Position numbers and translations under genes: made by a program. From Spirochaetota bacterium (lineage in GTDB: Bacteria; Spirochaetota; JAHITG01): 5,308 nt of DNA. Positions 1 through 5,308 of this stretch are shown piece by piece. Under the pieces are notes generated by a model. It was not told where the DNA came from, ran no database searches, and worked only from the letters and a program-made list of their open reading frames with translations. The DNA lies in the NCBI GenBank assembly GCA_018817865.1, contig JAHITG010000343.1:1-5308 (forward strand). Direction: 5' to 3'. Numbering within the stretch: position 1 is the first letter of the stretch; the number at the start of each line of letters is the position of its first letter.

Positions 1-1
1 A

Positions 2-2044
2 ATCATCTTCCGCTTTTATAATAATGATCCCTTCTTTATATTTGTACGGAAACTGGAAATATTCAGTCTTAGAATCAAAGATCAGGTCATTAGGAAAGAC
101 CGTTACCCATTTCTTTGTATCAACTGAGTATGATATGGCAGAGATCGATGATATTTCATCTAATACTTCTCCTTTTATAAGGTACATACTGCCTTTCTGA
201 TTTGAATGATCCAGCTTGATTTTAGGAGGTGTATTGTCTATAATAAAGGGTTTGGAGATCATTTCATCAGTCAGATGGCTTGAAATACTGTTTGATGGAA
301 GGTCGTCTGCAATTACTTTGAATAAATATATACCGTCCGGAAGGATCCTGGTATCAAAAACATATTTATAGTCAGTGAGGTCTTTTTTTATCATGATCCA
401 GTTCTTCTCATTTCTTAATTTCCCGTAAATAGAGTAGGCCAGTGAGTCCTTGTCTTCATCTTTGGCTTCCCATTGAATTTTAAGCTCGAAATTTTTCAGA
501 TCGAATTTTTTATAAGTTTTATCCTTATTGTTGACTTTTGCCTGGCCGTCGCTCTCTTTTTCTGAAAATTTAATGGAGAGAATTTCCGGCTGTCTGTTCT
601 TGATCAGATAAGGGATCTTTACGGAATAAACCTCAGGAGTTTTTTTCTTATCCGAGGAAGAAAGGTTTAATTTAAATTGAATAAACCTTCCTGCAGGTGA
701 TTTTATCTGAGTTCCCTGATCATTGCTGTATTTATCCGACCAGTCGCTCCATGTATCATCCACATCTTCCACATTGCCCGACCTCGTTTGAAGGTTAACA
801 TCCGTACTTCCGGGGGTTTTAATATCCCATTGTATCTTTCCCCAGAATGCCCAACCCTGAGCATCAAATACATCTGATATAAATGTTCCTTTATCAGAAT
901 AAGCAGGATCAAGCTGGTAAAGGTTTCCAATGTTGCCGGTCCCGAAAAGGATCTTTCCATCCTTTAGCCTATAAAAGCAGAGGACCTGCTGTTCATCCAT
1001 CTGTGCGATCTTTTCGATCTTATTTTCCGTATACCTGTATACATTACCGCTGTCCCCGCTGCCGATATACAGAATATCATGGTCCAGTATGAGGCTTAAA
1101 AAAGTGGAATCTTTTGATTCGATTATTTTATTGACAGATTCATTCTCTTTTATCTCGTATACGGCATTTGCGGGCAATTTCAGCTTCTTTATATCTTTAA
1201 GGTCATCAAAGAGATTGTTAGGGCCTTTGGTCTCCTGTTTATAGGGGGTCTCCAGTTTATCCTGTTGTTTAACATTTATAAAATCAAATTCTTTGTCAGA
1301 TGTTCCGGCATATATTTTTTTAGATCTTTTATCATAAATGATGGCATGGACCTCTTTTTGATCGGTCTGATAGATCACTTTCAGTTTTTTATCAGCGGTC
1401 AATTTATAGACTACGCCTTTATCTGATGTTCCGAAATAAATATTATTATTATCGTCAACATCAAGACAGGTGATATGCATCTCTTTTGTTAAGACCAGGT
1501 CCGTCATCTTCTTTGTCTTCAGGTCCAGTTCAAAGAGCATTCCGGGTGCTCCTGTTGCAAGCAGTATATTCCCCTTATAGAATTTCATGTCCCAGATGTA
1601 ATCACCATCAAATGTGTTAAAGATCGTCCCTTTCCCGTTAGGATCGATCTTATAAATTAATCCTTTGGTTATGGTTGATGCATAAATATTATCATCCTTA
1701 TCGATCAGAAGCTTGAACGCTGCGATCGAGGAGGTCTTGAAGAATGGTTTGATCTTTCCTCCTGAGCTGATCTTATAAATGAGGCCATCGTTCCCGGTAG
1801 CGACATAAATATTTCCCTTGCTGTCCTCTTTAATGTCCCATATAAACATATCATCCAGTTCTTCAAGTTTTTTAAATTGTGGAGCCAAAGTCAGGAGCCC
1901 TTCCTCGCTCAGCTTCACTCCTATCAGTTTACCTTTATTAAATTCAAGGTAATTGTCGAGGGTCCAGTTGAATGTTCCTGCAGAATACAGAAAACCGGTG
2001 ATAAGCAGTAAAGATAAGATCATAATAATGAATTTATATTTCAT
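2..2044 (-). CDS. Secreted seven-bladed beta-propeller protein with C-terminal beta-sandwich/Ig-like domains (3' end outside window)
   Basis: Reading the minus strand from the ATG at 2044 gives 681 codons without a stop, running off the window. Residues 1-22 form a signal peptide (basic MKYK, hydrophobic core, likely cut after Ala22); there is no lipobox Cys. Residues 67-390 hold seven copies of a motif like NIYxGTxxxGxVYKL, which I read as a seven-bladed beta-propeller. Residues 33-60 look like a propeller-closing strand segment. Residues 389-486 form a beta-sandwich-like unit (TRSG near 420, TWSDWS at 431-436, AGRFIQFK at 451-458, NRQPEI at 483-488). Residues 520-608 resemble a fibronectin/Ig-like domain ending in DNTPP, and a further one begins near 610. 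No catalytic motif is visible. Propellers of this kind usually bind ligands or partner proteins, so a binding or scaffolding role outside the cytoplasm is inferred. The gene follows the S55 peptidase gene by 21 bp, with a strong ribosome site. The family is not recognised by name. Confidence 0.9.
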   Translation of the reverse strand, partial: MKYKFIIMILSLLLITGFLYSAGTFNWTLDNYLEFNKGKLIGVKLSEEGLLTLAPQFKKLEELDDMFIWDIKEDSKGNIYVATGNDGLIYKISSGGKIKPFFKTSSIAAFKLLIDKDDNIYASTITKGLIYKIDPNGKGTIFNTFDGDYIWDMKFYKGNILLATGAPGMLFELDLKTKKMTDLVLTKEMHITCLDVDDNNNIYFGTSDKGVVYKLTADKKLKVIYQTDQKEVHAIIYDKRSKKIYAGTSDKEFDFINVKQQDKLETPYKQETKGPNNLFDDLKDIKKLKLPANAVYEIKENESVNKIIESKDSTFLSLILDHDILYIGSGDSGNVYRYTENKIEKIAQMDEQQVLCFYRLKDGKILFGTGNIGNLYQLDPAYSDKGTFISDVFDAQGWAFWGKIQWDIKTPGSTDVNLQTRSGNVEDVDDTWSDWSDKYSNDQGTQIKSPAGRFIQFKLNLSSSDKKKTPEVYSVKIPYLIKNRQPEILSIKFSEKESDGQAKVNNKDKTYKKFDLKNFELKIQWEAKDEDKDSLAYSIYGKLRNEKNWIMIKKDLTDYKYVFDTRILPDGIYLFKVIADDLPSNSISSHLTDEMISKPFIIDNTPPKIKLDHSNQKGSMYLIKGEVLDEISSISAISYSVDTKKWVTVFPNDLIFDSKTEYFQFPYKYKEGIIIIKAEDD
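875..1846 (-). repeat. Seven degenerate propeller-blade repeats within the 2-2044 gene
   Basis: These are protein-level repeats of roughly 36-40 residues. The core of each blade is, in order: NIYVATGNDGLIYKI (78-92), NIYASTITKGLIYKI (119-133), NILLATGAPGMLFEL (159-173), NIYFGTSDKGVVYKL (201-215), KIYAGTSDK (243-251) resuming at NAVYEI (293-298), ILYIGSGDSGNVYRY (324-338), and KILFGTGNIGNLYQL (364-378). The pattern is a hydrophobic strand, a Gly/Thr turn, then a Tyr-containing strand. The DNA copies are strongly diverged, so this is an old protein repeat and not a recent tandem duplication. Blade number is counted by eye. The fold assignment rests on the motif pattern, which resembles Reg_prop/SMP-30-type propellers. 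Confidence 0.7.
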
Positions 2045-2048
2045 CTTT

Positions 2049-2054
2049 TCCTCC
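2049..2054 (-). promoter_or_regulatory. Ribosome binding site of the propeller gene
   Basis: GGAGGA on the minus strand ends 4 bases before the ATG at 2044 (5 bases after GGAGG). It is the best Shine-Dalgarno match in the window and fixes the start of the propeller gene. It lies inside the 21-bp gap after the S55 stop codon, so the propeller gene can be initiated efficiently from the same message. Confidence 0.8.
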
Positions 2055-2065
2055 ACATTGATGCC

Positions 2066-3832
2066 TTATTTAAATTTATTTTGGTCATGAAGTTTTTTCT
2101 TTACTTCAATGGCCACTGTTGCAGCTCCTGTTATCACGTGATCGGTCTTGATCCTGTTCTTGATCTGCATTACACTTTTTTCCATCCCGCTTTCAAGGGA
2201 ATTCTGAAGGAGGGAATAATAGGATGCGGGAAGGTTGTCCATCACTTCTCCCTTTGCTATTATGCTTTTATCCCGCAGGAAAGTCCATACGGACAGGTCA
2301 GTGGATTTTGCCAGTTCATTGTAAAGAGTGACCAGCTGTTTGAAATCCTGCGGCTGGAATTTATAGGGAGAAAGCATAAAATCAATATACTGTCTGTCCT
2401 GGTCAGAAGAAACAAAGAGGGAGATCTTCTTTTGAGGAAGGTTAATGGGTAATTTTATGGAGATCTTTTTATCAAAAGGTTCTCCCTTATACGGTTTAAG
2501 TTTTACTTTCAAGTTCAATGTTTCACCCGGTTCGTATTCTTTTTTCATGGCTTTTACCGATATGATCTCAGCGATCTTGATCTTATTATCTATTTTGATC
2601 TTTACTTTGATATCTTTGATCCTTACATTTTTGAATTTGTTTATCATCAGGTTGGAAAGGGGGTTTAAAAGATATTTCATGCTGTTTATTATGCTTTCCG
2701 AAGTTGACAAGGACGCAAATGAATTCTGGAGAGAAATAACTTTATTATTATCAAAAATGATTTCAAAATTGAAGTTCAGGGTGTTCTTCTCCAGCCAACC
2801 GCCTACCTGCTCAATCGAATAAAAAAGAGCGATCGTTAAAAATTTCGGCAGAAAGAAATAACTGCGGATAATATTATAGTTGAATTCATTCTGGTTCTTG
2901 AAATAATCCAGTTTGATGTTCACGGGGATCATTTGAGCTTTTTCTTTTAATGTCCCTGCAAGGCCGGCAAGCTGATCCTGAAAAACCTTTCCGACGATCC
3001 TGGTGGAAGTGCCCATCTTGAATGAAACCATCATACTGGGCATCACAGTGTGGATATATGCGTGTGCGAGAGGGAGGTCTGACCGGCCGCTGTAGAACAT
3101 GGGATGGCCGAATATTAATATTTTGTCTTTATCTACATAGGTAACAGTCCCGATCCCGCTGACATTAAGATCACCTGATATCAGATTAACACCTACGGCT
3201 GAACCGGGTTGAAACTTTTCCGGGACTTCATAAAAATCATCGCCGTTACCGCCCCCATTGACAGGGAAAAAATTCATTTTTTTAAGATCATCACTGAATA
3301 TATTTAAAAGTTCCTGTGACCCGCCCTGAAAGATAAGGGGGGTCTGGATCATCTTTACTGAATTATTTTCATTTTTAATTCCGGCTTTTTCATAATTTGG
3401 TTCTACATTATAAAAAGAGGAATCCGGACTTTTCAGATCAAATATCTTCAGCATATCCCCGATCGGTGTGATCCCTGCGATCGGTTCTTTTGAAAAGGCC
3501 CATGAAAAAGCAAGGGCCCCTGCCAGTTTACCGTTAATATAGATGGGGCTTCCGCTCATTCCGGCTATTACACCGGCTTTATCCGTCACATCTGACTTTA
3601 ATCTGACGAGTATAAGCCCGGTGCGCGGGCGCATATTCTTTAATACGGATATCACTTCCACTTCAAACCGCTCAATTTTGATCCCTTTAAAGACGGTGAG
3701 TCCGTATCCTTTCATCCCCGGCCTTATCTTATTGAAATCCATGATATCATCTTTTGCATGGAGTGCCGGCAGTGTAAAGGAACCAATGATCAGAAAAGCA
3801 CAGGTGATCGTTTTTATACTCTTTTTTATCAT
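2066..3832 (-). CDS. Secreted SpoIVB-like (S55) serine peptidase domain protein
   Basis: This is a 588-residue protein. Residues 1-26 are a signal peptide (MIKK, hydrophobic stretch, cut after ALHA). The S55-type region covers about residues 36-270: it opens with IRPGMKGYGLTVFKG (36-50), then has GMSGSP at 91-96 with Ser93 as presumed nucleophile, followed by YINGKLAGALA, and later GIGTVTYVD (226-234) leading to FGHP with His243 as presumed base. Asp81 or Asp84 may be the third triad member, but this is uncertain. SpoIVB of Bacillus is a sporulation signalling protease with a PDZ domain; no PDZ is evident here and nothing suggests sporulation. Residues 405-475 look like beta-rich, Lys-rich Ig-like sequence, and 490-588 are mainly helical. 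A GAGGT 10 bases before the ATG supports this start. The neighbouring secreted propeller protein is a likely partner. Proteolytic activity and substrate are inferred, not shown. Confidence 0.88.
   Translation of the reverse strand: MIKKSIKTITCAFLIIGSFTLPALHAKDDIMDFNKIRPGMKGYGLTVFKGIKIERFEVEVISVLKNMRPRTGLILVRLKSDVTDKAGVIAGMSGSPIYINGKLAGALAFSWAFSKEPIAGITPIGDMLKIFDLKSPDSSFYNVEPNYEKAGIKNENNSVKMIQTPLIFQGGSQELLNIFSDDLKKMNFFPVNGGGNGDDFYEVPEKFQPGSAVGVNLISGDLNVSGIGTVTYVDKDKILIFGHPMFYSGRSDLPLAHAYIHTVMPSMMVSFKMGTSTRIVGKVFQDQLAGLAGTLKEKAQMIPVNIKLDYFKNQNEFNYNIIRSYFFLPKFLTIALFYSIEQVGGWLEKNTLNFNFEIIFDNNKVISLQNSFASLSTSESIINSMKYLLNPLSNLMINKFKNVRIKDIKVKIKIDNKIKIAEIISVKAMKKEYEPGETLNLKVKLKPYKGEPFDKKISIKLPINLPQKKISLFVSSDQDRQYIDFMLSPYKFQPQDFKQLVTLYNELAKSTDLSVWTFLRDKSIIAKGEVMDNLPASYYSLLQNSLESGMEKSVMQIKNRIKTDHVITGAATVAIEVKKKLHDQNKFK
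3023..3727 (-). other. S55 peptidase-like domain, Ser motif before His motif
   Basis: This is the coding span for residues 36-270 of the S55 protein. The Ser93 codon (AGC) is at 3556-3554 and the His243 codon (CAT) at 3106-3104. As I remember SpoIVB, catalytic His236 sits in a GIGTLTF…LGH context and Ser378 in GMSGSP, so His precedes Ser. Here the equivalent segments occur in the opposite order, joined by a linker at about 131-210 that contains a Gly-rich stretch (VNGGGNGDD at 191-199). This suggests a circularly permuted two-barrel protease domain. Both motifs being intact argues for a working active site. Confidence 0.6.
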
Positions 3833-3849
3833 ATAACTTAAGACCTCGA

Positions 3850-3873
3850 TACGGTAAATATTATTATGCCGTA
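3850..3873. promoter_or_regulatory. Imperfect inverted repeat, possible operator
   Basis: On the plus strand TACGGTA (3850-3856) and TGCCGTA (3867-3873) are inverted copies with one mismatch, separated by 10 A/T-rich bases with one G-free core. The spacing of arm centres is 17 bp, which could suit a dimeric DNA-binding protein. It is the only GC-containing symmetry in the gap. It is not followed by a U-run on either strand, so it is not a standard terminator. Function is unproven. Confidence 0.3.
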
Positions 3874-3883
3874 CAGTAAATTT

Positions 3884-3889
3884 ATTATA
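3884..3889 (-). promoter_or_regulatory. Candidate -10 box (TATAAT) for the S55-propeller operon
   Basis: A perfect TATAAT lies on the minus strand 51 bases before the S55 ATG. The hexamers at 16-18 bp spacing upstream are poor -35 matches (for example TTATTA). In sequence this rich in A and T a chance TATAAT is quite possible, so this is only a candidate. If used, transcription would begin near 3877, just ahead of the inverted repeat. Confidence 0.3.
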
Positions 3890-3919
3890 AAATAATGATA
3901 TTTCTATTAATAATTTATT

Positions 3920-4489
3920 TTAAAGGTAGTGTAATACTTCTCTCCACCCGTTGACCCGTATAATGTTTTTATGGTCCTTTTTTGGATTCTTATTCCACTG
4001 GTAATTGAACAGGATCGCCTTTATCCCCTCACGGCTGAAAGCTTCTGCCACATCAAGCCTGTCTTCTATTATGGCGCTCAGATCATAATTTTCCTGGAGG
4101 ACCCTGGTTAATTTATTCTCTTGTCTCTCCAGAAGGATCAGCTTTTCGTGTTTTATCCTGTTTTTATTAAGCCATTCTTCTGTAATATCTCTTAATCTGT
4201 TATTTCTTGAAGTAATTATGAGGATGCTGTATTTTTCACTTAAATAATCAATACTGCTTTTTACGGATTGAAGTAAAGGAATATCCATCCAATATCTCTT
4301 TTCCGTGAATTCATCCCAGAATTTTTTCATCTGTTTTTCAGGGATCCCCATTACCTTGTCGTAATAGAAGTGAACGATGTCTTCCCGTTTTAGATTAACG
4401 TCAAAATGCTTGTTAATGTGCTTTCGAAATATCTTGTCGCTGTCACCGATCACGCCATCGATATCTATTCCGATATACTTTTTAAACAC
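3920..4489 (-). CDS. HAD-superfamily 5'-nucleotidase-like protein (YqfW/NT5C type)
   Basis: With the GTG start at 4489 the protein has 189 residues. It shows the HAD motifs in order: motif I YIGIDIDGV with nucleophile Asp9 and acid/base Asp11, motif II ITSR with Thr93/Ser94, a motif III candidate Lys126, and motif IV IIEDRLD with Glu142/Asp143. The segment at residues 14-75 would be the cap. Length, motifs and the ending IIRVNGWREVLHYL resemble Bacillus YqfW-type putative nucleotidases, related to NT5C 5'(3')-deoxyribonucleotidases that remove phosphate from (deoxy)nucleoside monophosphates. The substrate is inferred. No signal peptide is present, so it is cytosolic. An ATG at 4558 would add 23 residues that do not look like the family and would overlap glyA by 77 bp. 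The GTG, with GAGAGG 9 bases upstream, overlaps glyA by 8 bp and is preferred. The protein is probably coupled to glyA translation. Confidence 0.82.
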   Translation of the reverse strand: MFKKYIGIDIDGVIGDSDKIFRKHINKHFDVNLKREDIVHFYYDKVMGIPEKQMKKFWDEFTEKRYWMDIPLLQSVKSSIDYLSEKYSILIITSRNNRLRDITEEWLNKNRIKHEKLILLERQENKLTRVLQENYDLSAIIEDRLDVAEAFSREGIKAILFNYQWNKNPKKDHKNIIRVNGWREVLHYL

Positions 4490-5308
4490 GCAGGTATTCC
4501 TCTCTTCGGTTCTTATATAAAGGGAATTTTTCGCATAATTCCAGTACCTTAGCATCAATTTTTTTCAGTTTTGGATCATCATTATGGTTCTGTACAACCT
4601 CATCGATCAGTTCAGCGATCAGCTCCATCTCACTTTCCTTCATACCCCTGGTAGTAACAGAAGGTGTTCCTATTCTGACACCGCTTGTTATGGCCGGAGG
4701 CTGGTCATCAAAAGGAACCATATTCTTGTTTACGATAATACCGGCTTTTTCCAGGCTTCCTTCAGCTTCCTTGCCTGTGATCTTTTTATTCCTCAAGTCC
4801 AGGAGCATAAGATGGTTATCTGTTCCGCCTGAAACAAGGTTAAACCCTTTTTTCTTCAGAGCCTCAGCCAGTTTTGAGGCGTTTTTAATGATCTGTTTCT
4901 GATATACTTTAAATTCATCGGTTAATGCTTCTTTAAAAGCTACCGCTTTTGCAGCGATAATATGCATCAAAGGTCCGCCCTGAATTCCCGGAAAGACCGT
5001 CTTATTGATCTGTTTTTTATATTTTTCCCGGCATAAGATGAGTCCTCCCCTGGGTCCCCGAAGGGTCTTATGCGTGGTAGAGGTTACAAAATCAGAATGA
5101 GGGACAGGAGAAGGATGTTCTCCTGCTGCAACAAGGCCGGCGATGTGCGCCATGTCTACCATAAGGAAAGCATCGATCTTCCTGGCTACTTCTGCAAATT
5201 TATCAAATTCCAGAATGCGCGGGTAAGCAGAAGCACCGGCAACGATCATTTTAGGTTTATGCTCCAGTGCGATCTTTTCAAGCAAGTCATAATCAATACG
5301 TCCCGTCT
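4482..5308 (-). CDS. glyA: Serine hydroxymethyltransferase, 5' part outside window
   Basis: The C-terminal 274 residues are visible, continuing to the window edge in frame (TGRIDYDLL…, as in GlyA). GlyA is a PLP enzyme that converts serine and tetrahydrofolate to glycine and 5,10-methylene-tetrahydrofolate, the main cytosolic source of one-carbon units for thymidylate, purines and methionine. Visible hallmarks are VDMAHIAGL (the Asp contacts the PLP ring nitrogen, the His stacks on it), TSTTHKTLRGPRGG with the PLP-binding Lys at codon 5069-5067, the FPGIQGGPLMH segment, SGGTDNHL, VNKN and SGVRIGTP. About 140-145 residues should be missing compared with the usual 410-430. The end (KNRREEYLRV) is slightly longer than that of E. 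coli GlyA. No frameshift or loss of a key residue is seen. The stop overlaps the start of the nucleotidase gene. Confidence 0.97.
   Translation of the reverse strand, partial: TGRIDYDLLEKIALEHKPKMIVAGASAYPRILEFDKFAEVARKIDAFLMVDMAHIAGLVAAGEHPSPVPHSDFVTSTTHKTLRGPRGGLILCREKYKKQINKTVFPGIQGGPLMHIIAAKAVAFKEALTDEFKVYQKQIIKNASKLAEALKKKGFNLVSGGTDNHLMLLDLRNKKITGKEAEGSLEKAGIIVNKNMVPFDDQPPAITSGVRIGTPSVTTRGMKESEMELIAELIDEVVQNHNDDPKLKKIDAKVLELCEKFPLYKNRREEYLRV
4499..4504 (-). promoter_or_regulatory. Ribosome binding site deciding the GTG start of the nucleotidase gene
   Basis: GAGAGG on the minus strand lies 9 bases before the GTG at 4489, inside the last codons of glyA. Together with motif I starting only a few residues in, it favours the GTG over the upstream ATG at 4558. 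A Shine-Dalgarno inside the preceding gene is typical of overlapping, coupled genes. Confidence 0.55.

Larger units (their letters stand above)
3833..3919. other. AT-rich intergenic gap between nucleotidase and S55 genes
   Basis: This is the only gap of note in the window (87 bp). It is very AT-rich, holds no ORF and no GC-rich hairpin with a U-run, and so no convincing terminator after the nucleotidase gene. It contains a TATAAT on the minus strand and an imperfect inverted repeat. It could therefore hold a promoter for the S55-propeller pair, or be an internal spacer of one long operon. Confidence 0.7.

Noticed and set aside
703..960. Minus-strand ORF of 85 residues
   Set aside because: It lies in another frame inside the continuous propeller gene, whose protein has clear repeats; the small ORF has no recognisable feature.
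883..1092. Plus-strand ORF of 69 residues
   Set aside because: Antisense to the propeller gene, with no ribosome site or family features noticed.
2081..2822. Two plus-strand ORFs (2081-2452 and 2445-2822)
   Set aside because: They are antisense to the S55 gene, which has a signal peptide and conserved motifs; the translations look like reverse-frame noise.
2066..3832. S55 protein as a true sporulation SpoIVB
   Set aside because: No PDZ domain, swapped motif order, different length and architecture, and no sporulation gene nearby.
3850..3873. Inverted repeat as a rho-independent terminator for the nucleotidase gene
   Set aside because: The stem is short with a mismatch, the loop is 10 bases, and no U-run follows on the transcribed strand.
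3879..3919. A/T-only hairpins (for example TTATT-ATAA-AATAA near 3882) as a regulatory structure
   Set aside because: Such symmetries arise by chance in A/T-only sequence and would be very weak as RNA stems.
4490..4558. N-terminal extension of the nucleotidase to the ATG at 4558
   Set aside because: It adds 23 residues that do not look like HAD nucleotidases, overlaps the conserved end of glyA by 77 bp, and the GTG at 4489 has its own Shine-Dalgarno and places motif I at the expected distance.
4584..4902. Plus-strand ORFs opposite glyA
   Set aside because: Antisense to one of the most conserved enzymes; reverse-frame shadows.

Overview
The window is a block of bacterial protein-coding DNA with every supported gene on the minus strand, so transcription runs from high to low coordinates. 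By eye it is AT-rich (near 40 % GC), uses the standard code, has recognisable Shine-Dalgarno sequences and carries almost no spacer DNA. I see no phage, IS, tRNA, rRNA or CRISPR sequence. The gene content does not fix the taxon. The type of S55 protein seen here, with the Ser motif before the His motif, is one I associate from memory with Acidobacteriota/Aminicenantes-like and other little-cultured lineages. That is a weak hint only.

In transcription order: (1) 5308-4482, the 3' two thirds of glyA, serine hydroxymethyltransferase, cut by the window edge. (2) 4489-3920, a HAD-superfamily 5'-nucleotidase-like protein of the YqfW/NT5C type. Its probable GTG start lies inside the end of glyA (8-bp overlap), so the two are probably translationally coupled. 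(3) 3919-3833, an 87-bp AT-rich gap with a candidate -10 box and a short inverted repeat. (4) 3832-2066, a secreted 588-residue protein with a SpoIVB-like S55 serine peptidase domain. (5) After 21 bp, 2044 to the window edge, a secreted protein with seven beta-propeller blades followed by beta-sandwich/Ig-like domains, whose C-terminus lies outside the window. This last gene is open at the window edge and covers all of 2-2044.

The genes form two functional pairs. glyA and the nucleotidase are cytosolic and fit one-carbon and nucleotide metabolism. The S55 protein and the propeller protein both have signal peptides, sit 21 bp apart in one probable operon, and look like a secreted or periplasmic pair of unknown function. 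The most interesting points are this pair, the swapped order of the catalytic motifs in the S55 domain compared with SpoIVB, a charged insertion within one propeller blade, and a strong preference for the Ile codon ATC after codons ending in G, which makes GATC unusually common.
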